Origin: Pseudomonas sp. B6002
GTDB lineage: Bacteria > Pseudomonadota > Gammaproteobacteria > Pseudomonadales > Pseudomonadaceae
DNA length: 64,000 nt
Direction: 5' to 3'
Assembly (NCBI RefSeq): GCF_013385985.1
Contig: NZ_JACAOY010000037.1
Coordinates: 376-64,375, forward strand
Shown here: piece after piece, positions 32,736-42,265 of the stretch
Position numbering within the stretch: the stretch's first letter is position 1
Layout: every line of letters starts with the position of its first letter
Program-made: the position numbers and the translations under genes
Notes under the pieces: model-generated
What the model saw: the letters and a program-made list of their open reading frames with translations, nothing else
Databases searched by the model: none
What the model was told of the DNA's origin: nothing

Positions 32736-35222
32736 ATGCAAGCGTTCCCCTCCCCACGTTCCCCTCTCAAGCGCGCCGTGCAGGCCGCCTTGCTCGGCGC
32801 CTGCCTGGGCGCCTGCGCCCTGCCCCCGACCGTAATGGCCCAGGCCTCGGCCACGGATAACCAGGCGCGCGATTGGCACATTGCCCCCGGCCCCTTGGCC
32901 AGCGCCCTTGACCAGTTTGCCCGCCAGGCCGGCATCAGCCTGTCGTATGACGCCACCAGCGTTGCTGGTAAAACCAGCCAGGGCCTCGACGGCAGCTTCG
33001 ACCGCGAACAGGCCTTGGGCCAACTGCTGCGCGGCCAGGGGTTGCAAGCCCAGCGCCAAGGCAGCACCACCTGGCTGTTGTTGCCGCAACTGGCCGAATC
33101 CGGCGCCTTGAACCTGGGGGCCACCACCGTGACCGGCGACCGCTTGGGCGCCCTTACTGACGGCACCGGTTCCTACACCACGGGCGCCGTCACCATCGGC
33201 AAAGGCGAACACAGCCTGCGGGAAACACCGCAGTCGGTGAGTGTGATGACCCGCCAGTTGATGGACGACCAAAACGTCACCACCATCGACGACGTGATGG
33301 AGCGCACCCCGGGTATCACCACTTATGAATCGCCCATGGGAGGGAAATATTTCTACTCCCGCGGTTTCAAGATGCTCGGCCAATACCAGTACGACGGCGT
33401 GCCACTGGACATCGGCAAGGACTACGTCCAAGCCGACAGTTTCACCGCCAACATGGCCATCTATGACCGGGTCGAAGTGCTCAAGGGCGCAGCCGGCATG
33501 CTCAAGGGTGCAGGCACCGCCAGTGGCGCGGTGAACTTCGTGCGCAAGCGCCCCCAGGCAAAACCCACCACCAGCCTGTCCCTGTCGGCTGGCACCTGGG
33601 ACAACTATCGCGCCGACGTCGACACCGGTGGCCCGCTCAATGAAAGCGGTACCGTGCGCGGCCGCGCGGCGGTGAGCCAACAGAATCGCGGCTCTTATAT
33701 GGACATCCACAAGCGCCAGGACCAGGCCTTCTACGGCGCCCTGGACATGGACCTCACCCCCGACACTACCCTGGGCCTGGGCGCCAGCTATGAAGATGTC
33801 GACGCCACACCCTGCTGGGGCGGCCTGCCCCGCTACAGCGACGGCAAGAGCGCCCACCTGAGCCGCTCCACCTGCCTGGGCCAGGCCTGGAACGACTGGC
33901 AAAGCCGGCGCGCCACGTTCTTCGCCGACCTCACCCATCACTTCAACGATGACTGGAAAATCAAAGTCGCTGCGGTGCACAGCCGCAACCTGCAAGACAC
34001 CAAGTATGCCGCCAGCGAAGGCACGATCGCCTACGGCAACCCGGTCCCTACCGCCAACTCGTATGCGGCATTGATGGATTACGACCACCGGGATTTCGGC
34101 CTCGATGCCTATGTGGATGGCAAGTTCGAAGCCTTTGGCCTCGAGCACGAGTTGATCATCGGCGCCAACGGCAGCCGAGGCACCCAGGACGATGTGTACG
34201 CGATCCAGAACCTGCCCACCCGCCAGAGCATCTACCAGCCCGATCACCACTTCCCGGAACCGGCCAACGACACGTTCTGGCCCAACATGTACCGCGGCGG
34301 CACGGTTAAGGAAACCGCCACCCAATACGGTACCTACGCCACCTTGCGCCTGCGCCTGGCCGAACCGCTGATGGTGATCCTCGGCAGCCGCGTGAGCTGG
34401 TACGAGAACCGGCGCCAGTCCAATAACCTGGCCTGGGGCGAGTGGGCCGTGCAGGATGCGCGCACCCGGGAAACCGGTGAGGTCACCCCGTTCGGAGCGG
34501 TGATCTACGACCTCAACGAACACCTTTCGGTGTACGCCAGCTACGCGGATATCTTCCAGCCGCAAAGCTCCTATGCCACGGTCGATGGCGCGGCGCTCAA
34601 GCCGAAGATCGGTGACAACTATGAGCTGGGCATCAAGGGCGAATGGTTCGATGGGCGTCTCAACAGCTCCCTGGCGCTGTTCCGTGCCGTCGAGAAAAAC
34701 GGCGCCGAAACCGACTACACCACCCAATGCGGCAGTTCGGCCGACGGCTTTTGCTACACCGATAAAGGCAAAGTACGTGCGCAGGGCGTCGAGGCCGAGG
34801 TCAGTGGCGAATTGCTCGATCGCCTGCAGGTTTCCGGTGGCTACACCTACACCCAGACCAAATCGCTGAAGACCATCGACAGCGCCGTGGAAGGCGGTGT
34901 GTCCAACAGCTACGTGCCACGGCACATGCTGCGGATGTGGGGCGACTATCAGCTTGATGGCGCCCTGTCGAAATGGAGTGTCGGCACCGGGGTCAATGCC
35001 CAGAGCAGCAATTACCGCTTGCAGGGCATCAAGCTCGAACAGCCCGGCTACGCCATATGGAGTGCACGATTGGCCTACCGTGTGGACGACACTTGGACCT
35101 TGGCGTTGAATGGCAACAATCTGTTCGATAAAAATTATTACCAAACCGTGGGCACCGCTTCCTGGGGCAACTTCTACGGTGAACCGCGTAATTTCACCGT
35201 GAGTTTAAAAGGCAACTTCTGA
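32736..35222 (+). CDS. TonB-dependent siderophore receptor with STN signalling domain
   Basis: An 828-residue outer-membrane receptor of the FpvA/FhuE/PupB class. Signal peptide 1-35, STN domain about 47-110 (WHIAPGPLASALDQFARQAGISLSYD), TonB-box region ALNLGATTVTG, and plug motifs LRETPQSVSVMTRQLMDDQ and YDRVEVLKGAAGMLKGAGTASGAVN. The barrel ends in LKGNF with the terminal Phe used in outer-membrane insertion. The STN domain and the upstream sigma/FecR pair indicate surface signalling by its own ligand, probably a hydroxamate or pyoverdine-type siderophore. AGGAG lies about 10 bases before the ATG. Confidence 0.92.
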   Translation: MQAFPSPRSPLKRAVQAALLGACLGACALPPTVMAQASATDNQARDWHIAPGPLASALDQFARQAGISLSYDATSVAGKTSQGLDGSFDREQALGQLLRGQGLQAQRQGSTTWLLLPQLAESGALNLGATTVTGDRLGALTDGTGSYTTGAVTIGKGEHSLRETPQSVSVMTRQLMDDQNVTTIDDVMERTPGITTYESPMGGKYFYSRGFKMLGQYQYDGVPLDIGKDYVQADSFTANMAIYDRVEVLKGAAGMLKGAGTASGAVNFVRKRPQAKPTTSLSLSAGTWDNYRADVDTGGPLNESGTVRGRAAVSQQNRGSYMDIHKRQDQAFYGALDMDLTPDTTLGLGASYEDVDATPCWGGLPRYSDGKSAHLSRSTCLGQAWNDWQSRRATFFADLTHHFNDDWKIKVAAVHSRNLQDTKYAASEGTIAYGNPVPTANSYAALMDYDHRDFGLDAYVDGKFEAFGLEHELIIGANGSRGTQDDVYAIQNLPTRQSIYQPDHHFPEPANDTFWPNMYRGGTVKETATQYGTYATLRLRLAEPLMVILGSRVSWYENRRQSNNLAWGEWAVQDARTRETGEVTPFGAVIYDLNEHLSVYASYADIFQPQSSYATVDGAALKPKIGDNYELGIKGEWFDGRLNSSLALFRAVEKNGAETDYTTQCGSSADGFCYTDKGKVRAQGVEAEVSGELLDRLQVSGGYTYTQTKSLKTIDSAVEGGVSNSYVPRHMLRMWGDYQLDGALSKWSVGTGVNAQSSNYRLQGIKLEQPGYAIWSARLAYRVDDTWTLALNGNNLFDKNYYQTVGTASWGNFYGEPRNFTVSLKGNF

Positions 35223-35238
35223 TCCCGCGAAAGCCCCA

Positions 35239-35274
35239 GTGGCAGGGCACTTAGTGCGCCCTGCCACCCCTTCT
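35239..35274 (+). terminator. Terminator after the TonB receptor
   Basis: A 10-bp perfect stem GTGGCAGGGC / GCCCTGCCAC with a 9-base loop, 16 bases after the receptor stop, followed by CCCCTTCTTTGT. The T tract is short, so it may be leaky. Confidence 0.65.
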
Positions 35275-35389
35275 TTGTCCCCCTTTCCTACGTCTATTCG
35301 AAAAAGGTTTTCCGGTTAAACAGGAAAATTCTCACATTTGTTCCTACACTCAAAATCACACCCCATCACCGAGTGTCCGGACAAGGAAA

Positions 35390-35403
35390 GTCAATAAAAT
35401 GCC
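35390..35403. promoter_or_regulatory. FleQ-box-like site 1
   Basis: GTCAATAAAATGCC matches the P. aeruginosa FleQ consensus GTCAATNNATTGAC at 10 of 12 defined positions (intact left half). Confidence 0.4.
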
Positions 35404-35450
35404 GCAAAAAAGATTAATTAATGCGTCTAGCACGCCACCTCCGCACCATC

Positions 35451-35464
35451 GTCAATTCGTTGAC
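35451..35464. promoter_or_regulatory. FleQ-box-like site 2
   Basis: GTCAATTCGTTGAC matches GTCAATNNATTGAC at 11 of 12 defined positions and is itself palindromic (GTCAA/TTGAC). It lies 177 bp before pslA. FleQ with cyclic di-GMP controls psl in P. aeruginosa. Confidence 0.6.
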
Positions 35465-35640
35465 TGAGCAATAAAAAGGAACACTCCTTAAGTCACTACC
35501 CCGCAGGTTTCCTCCGTCCAGGATGGAGTAGTTGCGTTTTACCCAGAGTAGCCGTAGTTCGACTCGCGCTCTAAAGCAGTTCGCTGCCTTATTGAACAAA
35601 CAGCCGAACAGAGAGCCTGGAGTGCAATGAGGGATGTTTT

Positions 35641-37080
35641 ATGCGAGAAAAGTCGTCAGTCGATAGCCTGTTTTTGACGCGCGCCGGTTTTGTTGAGTTC
35701 TTTGTTGTTTTTGTCAAATTGATCCATGGCCTGACGGCCATCTTGCCACCGCTGGTCCTGGTGTATTTCCTCGACCCGATGGACCCCGAAATGCGCCCTC
35801 ATTTCCTCGGTCTGCTGCTGTTTTTCGCGGTCATGACCATCATTATGTTCCAGGCCATGGGCATCTATTCCGAAGAGCTGTTCAGCAATCGCCTGCGCCT
35901 GCGCACCAAAGTGGTGGCCTGGACGGCGGCGTTTTGCATCCTGCTGTTCATGTACCAGATCCTGCAGATGTTCCCGCAACTCAACCCCCATAACCTGGCC
36001 GCCTGGTACTTCGCCAGCCTGGGTTTGCTCTGCGTTGAACGCCTGGTGATGCTGCGCCTGTACCGCAACCTGATGCGCAAGGGCAAATACCTGCAACGCA
36101 CGGTGATCCTGGGTTTCACCGACACCGCCGTGCACGTCGCCGACCACCTGCAACGCAACGGCGATATCCGCTCCGGCCTGATCGGCTTTATCGATGACCG
36201 CACCGAACGCATTCCCAAGGAGCTGAGCAACCTGCCGTTGCTGGGCAACACCCGCGACCTGGAAAAGCTGATCCGCTCCGAAGAGGTCAACCAGGTGATG
36301 ATCTGCCTGCCCTGGGCCGCCGAACAGCGCATCCATGGGCTGGTCAACCGCCTGCGGCAGATGTCGGTCAACGTGATGCTGGTACCCGACATGGCCGCCC
36401 TGCGCTACGGCCACAGCCGTATCACCGACGTGGGCGGCATCCTGATGTTCAACACCTCGCAGTTGCCGCTGCGGGGTTGGTCGCCGTTTATCAAGCGTTG
36501 TGAAGACTTGCTGCTGGCCAGCCTGGCACTGGTGGCGCTGTCCCCGGTGATGCTGGCGACGGCGATCGCGATCAAGCTCGACTCCAAAGGCCCGGTGCTG
36601 TTCCGCCAGAACCGTTATGGCTACAACGACAACGAGATCCGCGTGTTCAAATTCCGCTCGATGTTCACCGACCAGAGCGACTTCACCGCCGAGCAGCAGA
36701 CCACCCGCCAAGACCCGCGCATCACCCGCGTGGGCCGCATCATCCGCAAGACCAGCATCGACGAGCTGCCGCAGCTGTTCAACGTGCTGCTGGGCAACAT
36801 GTCCATGGTCGGCCCGCGCCCCCATGCCACGGCGACCAAGGCCGCCGGCATTCCGTTTGAAGTGGCGGTGAGCGAGTACAGCTCGCGGCATCGGGTTAAG
36901 CCGGGCATCACCGGCTGGGCGCAGATCAACGGCTACCGGGGCGAGACCGATACCCTGTTCAAGATCCAGAAACGTGTCGAGTACGACCTGGAGTACATCT
37001 CCAAGTGGTCGGTGTGGTTTGACTTGTACATCGTCTTCATGACGGTCCCCGCCGTCCTGTCCACCAAGGAGGTCTATTGA
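35641..37080 (+). CDS. pslA: PslA, undecaprenyl-phosphate hexose phosphotransferase
   Basis: A 479-residue inner-membrane polyisoprenyl-phosphate sugar transferase (WcaJ/PslA type) that starts Psl repeat synthesis on the lipid carrier. Four to five N-terminal membrane segments and a CoA-binding-like middle domain ([21 protein letters not shown]) precede the C-terminal bacterial sugar-transferase domain from about residue 282. That domain has [46 protein letters not shown] and [17 protein letters not shown] precedes the ATG. It is first of the 12-gene operon, and its stop overlaps the pslB start. Confidence 0.92.
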   Translation: MREKSSVDSLFLTRAGFVEFFVVFVKLIHGLTAILPPLVLVYFLDPMDPEMRPHFLGLLLFFAVMTIIMFQAMGIYSEELFSNRLRLRTKVVAWTAAFCILLFMYQILQMFPQLNPHNLAAWYFASLGLLCVERLVMLRLYRNLMRKGKYLQRTVILGFTDTAVHVADHLQRNGDIRSGLIGFIDDRTERIPKELSNLPLLGNTRDLEKLIRSEEVNQVMICLPWAAEQRIHGLVNRLRQMSVNVMLVPDMAALRYGHSRITDVGGILMFNTSQLPLRGWSPFIKRCEDLLLASLALVALSPVMLATAIAIKLDSKGPVLFRQNRYGYNDNEIRVFKFRSMFTDQSDFTAEQQTTRQDPRITRVGRIIRKTSIDELPQLFNVLLGNMSMVGPRPHATATKAAGIPFEVAVSEYSSRHRVKPGITGWAQINGYRGETDTLFKIQKRVEYDLEYISKWSVWFDLYIVFMTVPAVLSTKEVY

Positions 37081-38540
37081 TGAATACCCTCAACGGATTG
37101 ATTCCCTGCATTATTTCCGGTGGTTCGGGGACTCGGCTGTGGCCGGTGTCCCGGCAGAACATGCCCAAGCCGTTCATGCGCATGCGCGACGGCCAGAGCC
37201 TGCTGCAAAAGACTTTCCAGCGCGCCGCCAAGTTGCCCGGCGTGGAAAGCGTGCTCACGGTGACCAACCGCGACCTGCTGTTTCGCACCCTGGATGACTA
37301 CCGTGGGGTGAACAAGGCCCACCTGCCCCTGGACCTGTTGCTGGAGCCGTTCGGCCGCAACACCGCGGCGGCCATCGCGGTCGCGGCGTTGCACGTGCAG
37401 GAGCATTTCGGCGACCAGGCCCAGCTGCTGGTGATGCCCGCCGACCACCTGATCCTCAATGAAGTGGCGTTCGCCCACGCCGTGACCCAGGCCCGCGACC
37501 TCGCCGAGGCTGGCTACCTGGTGACCTTCGGCATCCAGCCTGACCACCCGGAAACCGGATTTGGCTACATCGAAAAAGGCGAAGCGCTGGGCACCGGCAA
37601 CCGGGTCAAGCGCTTTGTCGAAAAGCCCGACCTGGCCACCGCCCAAGCTTACCTCGACGGCGGCAAGCACCTGTGGAACGCCGGCATGTTCTGCTTCAAG
37701 GCCAGTACGCTGGTGGATGAACTGGCCACCCATGCGCCGGACGTGCTCAGTGCCGCAAGAGCCGCGCTGGAACACAGTCAGAGCCTGCAGAGCAAGACCT
37801 CGCGCCAGCGTGAGCTGGAGGCCGAAGCCTTTGGCAGCGCACCGGACGTCTCCATCGACGTGGCACTGATGGAAAAATCCAAACAAGTGGCGGTAGTGCC
37901 GTGCGACATCGGCTGGAGCGACATTGGTTCCTGGGAAGCCCTGCGCCAGCTCACCCCGAGCGACGCCCATGGCAACCAGGTCAATGGCGAGGCGATTTTG
38001 CATGATGTGCACAACTGCTACATCGACTCGCCCAAGCGCGTACTCGGCGCCGTCGGTGTGCGTGACCTGATCATCGTCGACACCCCTGACGCCCTGCTCA
38101 TCGCCGATGCCAACCGCAGCCAGGATGTGCGTTACATCGTGGCCGAGCTCAAGCGCCAGAACCACCCGGCGTTCAGCCTGCACCGCACCGTCACCCGGCC
38201 GTGGGGCACCTACACCGTGCTGGAGGAAAGCAGCCGCTTCAAGATCAAGCGCATCGTGGTCAAGCCTCAGGCGTCGTTGTCGCTGCAGATGCACCATCAC
38301 CGCAGCGAACACTGGGTGGTGGTCAGCGGCGCGGCGCAGATCACCAACGGCGAGCGCGAATTTTTGATCAACGCCAACGAGTCCACCTACATCCCCGCTG
38401 GGCACAAACACCGTCTGACCAACCCGGGCATCATCGACCTGGTGATGATCGAGGTGCAGAGCGGCGAATACCTGGGTGAAGACGACATTGTGCGCTTCGA
38501 CGACATCTACGGGCGCGCGCCCCTCGACGTGAAAAAATAA
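37080..38540 (+). CDS. pslB: PslB, bifunctional GDP-mannose pyrophosphorylase / phosphomannose isomerase
   Basis: A 486-residue type II enzyme making mannose-6-phosphate and GDP-mannose for Psl. The N-terminal nucleotidyltransferase domain has ISGGSGTRLWPVSRQNMPKP and FVEKPDLATA. The C-terminal cupin isomerase domain (about 355-480) has RPWGTYTVLEES, SLQMHHHRSEHWVVVSG and YIPAGHKHRLTNPG with the metal-binding His and Glu. The start is the ATG at 37080 with AGGAGG 7 bases upstream (TGATG overlap with pslA). Confidence 0.92.
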   Translation: MNTLNGLIPCIISGGSGTRLWPVSRQNMPKPFMRMRDGQSLLQKTFQRAAKLPGVESVLTVTNRDLLFRTLDDYRGVNKAHLPLDLLLEPFGRNTAAAIAVAALHVQEHFGDQAQLLVMPADHLILNEVAFAHAVTQARDLAEAGYLVTFGIQPDHPETGFGYIEKGEALGTGNRVKRFVEKPDLATAQAYLDGGKHLWNAGMFCFKASTLVDELATHAPDVLSAARAALEHSQSLQSKTSRQRELEAEAFGSAPDVSIDVALMEKSKQVAVVPCDIGWSDIGSWEALRQLTPSDAHGNQVNGEAILHDVHNCYIDSPKRVLGAVGVRDLIIVDTPDALLIADANRSQDVRYIVAELKRQNHPAFSLHRTVTRPWGTYTVLEESSRFKIKRIVVKPQASLSLQMHHHRSEHWVVVSGAAQITNGEREFLINANESTYIPAGHKHRLTNPGIIDLVMIEVQSGEYLGEDDIVRFDDIYGRAPLDVKK

Positions 38541-38541
38541 T

Positions 38542-39453
38542 ATGCGCACCTCGTTGATCATCCCGACCCGCAACGCGTCCAGCCACCTGGCGCGACTGCT
38601 GCCTGCGCTGCACATGCAGCGCCTGCAACCGGACGAGATGCTGGTGGTCGACAGCGCCTCCAGCGATGACACCGTGGCGCGCTTTCGCGAGTTTGGCGCG
38701 CGGGTCGAAGTGATCGACGCCCGTGATTTCAACCATGGCGGCACGCGGCGCTGGGCCAGCGAGCAGGTCGATGGCGAGGCCTTGATCGTGATGACCCAGG
38801 ATGCGATCCCGGCCGACCCCGACACCTTCGCCAACCTGCTCGACGAACTGCAGCAAGACCCGCTCAACGGCGTGGCCTACGGCCGTCAGCTGCCGCACCC
38901 GGGTGCCGGGGTGCTGGGCGCGCAATCGCGGCACTTCAACTACCCGGACCAGAGCCGCAGCAAAAGCCTGGAAGATGCGCCGGAACTGGGGATCAAGACC
39001 TGCTTCAGCTCTGACTCGTTTTCGGTGTACCGGCGCAGCGCCTTGCAGTCGGTGGGTGGTTTTCCTGTCGATGTGATCGGCAGCGAAGACGCCTACGTGG
39101 CCGCACGCATGCTGCTCGAAGGCTACAAGGTGCGCTACGCCGCTTCGGCGCGGGTGTACCACTCCCACGATTACCGACTCATGGATGAGTTTCACCGCTA
39201 CTTCGACATTGGCGTTTTCTACGGTCGCGAGCCATGGATCCGCCAGGCCTTTGGCGACGCGGGCGGTGAAGGTAAACGCTATGTACTGGCTGAGCTCGCG
39301 GCGTTACGCGCAGCCGGTGCATTGCACCGCGTACCCGAAGTACTGGTGCGCAGCGCGTTCAAGTTGCTCGGCTACCGGCTGGGCCACCTGGAACGCCGGC
39401 TCCCCCTCGCCCTCAAGCGGCGCATCAGCATGTTCCCCGGTTATTGGAGGTGA
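38542..39453 (+). CDS. pslC: PslC, family 2 glycosyltransferase
   Basis: A 303-residue GT-A fold glycosyltransferase. It begins TSLIIPTRNASSHL, has nucleotide-sugar residues LVVDSASSDDT and the DxD-like QDAIPAD, and ends with a C-terminal region like rhamnosyltransferases. It probably adds rhamnose or mannose to the lipid-linked Psl unit. It starts one base after the pslB stop codon. Assignment to PslC rests on gene order and family. Confidence 0.88.
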   Translation: MRTSLIIPTRNASSHLARLLPALHMQRLQPDEMLVVDSASSDDTVARFREFGARVEVIDARDFNHGGTRRWASEQVDGEALIVMTQDAIPADPDTFANLLDELQQDPLNGVAYGRQLPHPGAGVLGAQSRHFNYPDQSRSKSLEDAPELGIKTCFSSDSFSVYRRSALQSVGGFPVDVIGSEDAYVAARMLLEGYKVRYAASARVYHSHDYRLMDEFHRYFDIGVFYGREPWIRQAFGDAGGEGKRYVLAELAALRAAGALHRVPEVLVRSAFKLLGYRLGHLERRLPLALKRRISMFPGYWR

Positions 39454-39458
39454 GCATC

Positions 39459-40259
39459 ATGACCAACAGGAAGTCCCAATTGATGAAACGAACCCTGCTC
39501 GTCCTGGCCATGATTGCCTTGGCCGCCTGCAATACCCCTGCGCGCATCGTCCGGCCGGATGGCCAGGCCGTCGAGGACGGCAAGCGCGCCCTTGAACAGT
39601 TGGCACAACTGCCCCAGGCCGTGGAACGCATCCGCGTCGGCGACCAGCTGCGCATCGTGCGTGATGCCGGGGAGATGCCGACGCTGTCGGCATTCAACGT
39701 CAGCACCATCTACGAGCTGACGCTGTACACGGTGCAAACCGACGGCAAGATCAACTACCCGTTCCTGGGGCCGATCCAGGTGGCCGGGCGCCAGCCTTCG
39801 GAGCTGGCGGCGGAGCTGAGCAACAAGCTCGCCCCGGTCTACCGCGAACCGCGGGTGACGGTGAACATCAACCAGGCACCGGGTAACTCGGTGATCGTCG
39901 GCGGCGCGGTGAACAACCCGACGGCGGTGCAGATCGGCACGGCCAACACCCTGGAGCAGGCCATCATTGGCGCCGGTGGGGTGAACCCTGCGGGCGATGC
40001 CAGCATGGTCGCCTTGCTGCGCGAGGATGCCCAGGGCGCCTACCACGCCTATTTCCTGGACTTCAGCCAGTACCTCAGGCCCGGCCCCAACGGGCGCAAA
40101 CCAGTACGCCTGCAACGGGGCGACGTGGTGTTCGTGCCTAAATCCAATGTGGGCGAACGCATCCAGGGAGTGGATACCTACTTGAACCAACTGATCCCAT
40201 TCACCAAGTCCATCGGGGTCGGCTACAACTACACCCGAACCAGCGGCGGCAATAACTAA
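39459..40259 (+). CDS. pslD: PslD, outer-membrane polysaccharide export lipoprotein
   Basis: A 266-residue Wza-like export protein. The lipobox LAAC places the lipidated Cys at residue 24. The poly_export domain (RIRVGDQLRIVRDAGEM...YTVQTDGKINYPFLGPIQVAGRQPSELAAEL) is followed by a SLBB-type domain (VIVGGAVNNPTAVQIGTANTLEQAIIGAGGV). It forms the outer-membrane exit for Psl with PslE. GGAGGTGA lies 5 bases before the ATG at 39459; a second ATG at 39483 would also keep the lipobox. Confidence 0.9.
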   Translation: MTNRKSQLMKRTLLVLAMIALAACNTPARIVRPDGQAVEDGKRALEQLAQLPQAVERIRVGDQLRIVRDAGEMPTLSAFNVSTIYELTLYTVQTDGKINYPFLGPIQVAGRQPSELAAELSNKLAPVYREPRVTVNINQAPGNSVIVGGAVNNPTAVQIGTANTLEQAIIGAGGVNPAGDASMVALLREDAQGAYHAYFLDFSQYLRPGPNGRKPVRLQRGDVVFVPKSNVGERIQGVDTYLNQLIPFTKSIGVGYNYTRTSGGNN

Positions 40260-40273
40260 AGGAGCGACATCCC

Positions 40274-42265
40274 ATGATCGAGATCCGTTCTTTTCGTGAT
40301 CTTCTGCGCTTGTTCTTCATCTTCCGGCACGAGTTCAAACTGGCGGCGATTGCCGCGCTGGTGATCATCTTGCTGGGGGCGTTCCTGCTGCCGGCCAAGT
40401 ACGAATCCACTGCGCGCCTGCTGGTCAAGCCAGGCCGTGACTCGACCTTGCCGATCGAGATCAGCAACCGCCAGGCGCTGGTCATGCCCAGCACCCAGCG
40501 TGACCCGATTGTCGACGAAGAGCGCCTGCTGACTGGGCGCCCGATCGTGCGCGCAGTGGCCGAGCACTACCTGGAAATCATCGAAAACGCCCCACCACCT
40601 GAGGGCTTCTGGAAGCGCACCAAGTACTACGTCAAGGCCGGTATCGGTGGCGTGTTCGATGGCTTGCGCGTGGTGCTGGAAACCGTCGGCATCGTCGAGA
40701 AGACTACGCCCGTGGAACGCCTGGCCGCCAGCCTTGAGAAGAACTTCGAGGTCAGCCACGCCGCAGGCTCCACGGTGATGGACATCAGCTTCAAGTGGGG
40801 CGACCCGGAAATCGCCCAGGCCGTGGTCAAGAACTGGGTCGAAACCTACATCGCCGAACGCACCGAGGCCTTGGGCCGCAAGAGCCTGTACGCGTTCTAT
40901 GAAGGCCAGGTGAACACCAGCGCCAACGAGATCAAGAGCTACAAGCAGCAGATCCTCACGCACCTCAATGAGATCGGCGCGGCGAGCATCACCGACCGCC
41001 TGGAAGACCTGTCCGAGCGCATCAACGTGCTGCGCGGCGAAACCTTCAACACCACACGATTGATCGCCTCCTCCGACAGCGCCATCGCCAGCACCCGCGA
41101 GCAGCTCAAGGGCCAGCCCAAGGAAGTGACCACGGTTCGCCAGATCGCCCTCAACCCGCAACAGCAGGACTTGCGTCGCCTGCTCAACCAGAAGTTGCTG
41201 GAAAAGGCCGACATGATGCGCACCTACACGGATAACGCGCCGCCGGTCAAAGCCCTGGATGCGTCGATCCAGGCCATGCGGGTGCAGGTTGCCAGTGAAA
41301 GCAACACCGTGCAGAGCTCGGAAAACCGTGCGCCGAACACCCTGGAAATCCACTTGCAGCGCGTGCTGCTGGATGAAACCAGCAACAACCTGGCGCTGCG
41401 CACCCAGTTGGTTCAACAACAGAAACAGCTGGTTAACCTGGAATCGCAACGCAAGGAGGCGCTGGAGATTGAACCGGAACTGGCCCGCCTCTCGCGCGAG
41501 CTGAACACCACCGAGCGCAACTACGCGCTGTACGTGGACAACCTGGAAAAATCGCGCATCGACCGTGAGCTGGACAACAGCCAGATCAGCAACATCGCCG
41601 TGATCGAAGAAGCCACCCTGAACCCGGGCCGCATCTTCCCGAAAACCCTGGTGATGCTGGTGTTGGCGATCCCGTTTGCCATCGTCGTCGGGCTGCTGGT
41701 GATCTACCTGTGCTACCTGCTGGACCAGCGTATTCACGACGGTGGCCTGGTGGAACGCAAGTTCGGCCTGCCGCTGTGGACCACCCTGCCGGAACTGGAC
41801 ACCAGCACCGCGCAGAGTACCAACGCGTTCAACGCCAGCATCTACCGGCTGTACAGCCTGCTGCAGCCTGATCGCATTGCCGACCATGGCCTGACTCTCG
41901 GGCTGACCTCGGCACGCCACGGCGAAGGCGTGACCTTCGTGGTCGAGCAACTGCGCCTGTTGCTGCAAGAGAACGGCATCAATGTGCGTGTTGGCGGCTC
42001 GGCGCCGGCCGAACCGGGTGAGGTGGTGCTGCTGGATGCTTCAGCGTTACTGGACAACCGCGAAGCGTTTATCAACCTGCGCCGCGCCGACCTGATCGGC
42101 CTGGTGGTGGAAGCCCAGAAGAGCACGGTGCCGGTGGTGGAACATGCGCTGTCGATCCTCAACACCGCGTTCGGCAAGGTGGACGGCATCATCATCAACC
42201 GTCGCAAATTCGAAGTACCGGCCAAGGTACTTCGGACCATCGCCAAGTACCGGGGGGCGTTCTGA
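40274..42265 (+). CDS. pslE: PslE, Wzz/Wzc-type polysaccharide co-polymerase with degenerate kinase-like domain
   Basis: A 663-residue inner-membrane protein with TM1 about 30-49, a long periplasmic coiled-coil region (about 50-455), and TM2 about 458-480. A cytosolic domain resembles a bacterial tyrosine kinase but reads TSARHGEGVTF where a Walker A has GEGK(S/T). It lacks a Tyr-rich tail (ends KYRGAF), so ATP binding is doubtful. The role is chain-length control and linkage to PslD. AAAGGAG lies before the ATG. Overlaps pslF by one base. Confidence 0.9.
   Translation: MIEIRSFRDLLRLFFIFRHEFKLAAIAALVIILLGAFLLPAKYESTARLLVKPGRDSTLPIEISNRQALVMPSTQRDPIVDEERLLTGRPIVRAVAEHYLEIIENAPPPEGFWKRTKYYVKAGIGGVFDGLRVVLETVGIVEKTTPVERLAASLEKNFEVSHAAGSTVMDISFKWGDPEIAQAVVKNWVETYIAERTEALGRKSLYAFYEGQVNTSANEIKSYKQQILTHLNEIGAASITDRLEDLSERINVLRGETFNTTRLIASSDSAIASTREQLKGQPKEVTTVRQIALNPQQQDLRRLLNQKLLEKADMMRTYTDNAPPVKALDASIQAMRVQVASESNTVQSSENRAPNTLEIHLQRVLLDETSNNLALRTQLVQQQKQLVNLESQRKEALEIEPELARLSRELNTTERNYALYVDNLEKSRIDRELDNSQISNIAVIEEATLNPGRIFPKTLVMLVLAIPFAIVVGLLVIYLCYLLDQRIHDGGLVERKFGLPLWTTLPELDTSTAQSTNAFNASIYRLYSLLQPDRIADHGLTLGLTSARHGEGVTFVVEQLRLLLQENGINVRVGGSAPAEPGEVVLLDASALLDNREAFINLRRADLIGLVVEAQKSTVPVVEHALSILNTAFGKVDGIIINRRKFEVPAKVLRTIAKYRGAF

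Larger units (their letters stand above)
35223..35640. other. 418-bp psl promoter and leader region
   Basis: No credible gene. It holds the receptor terminator, a CTACACT element at 35344-35350 that would suit an RpoS-type -10, and two FleQ-box matches (35390-35403, 35451-35464). It also holds several ANGGA motifs (near 35384, 35477, 35523 and the pslA ribosome site) and an inverted repeat CTCCGTCC-a-GGATGGAG (35512-35528). In P. aeruginosa psl is controlled by RpoS, FleQ and RsmA, and this leader has matching signals. Confidence 0.55.

Noticed and set aside
32316-35144. Very long open frame (over 900 codons) on the minus strand
   Set aside because: It lies fully opposite the TonB receptor and FecR-like gene; its composition is the mirror of their GC-rich third positions and no family motif is visible.
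35414-35599. 61-codon minus-strand frame in the psl leader
   Set aside because: No ribosome site, no family resemblance, and it overlaps the FleQ-like site and leader signals.
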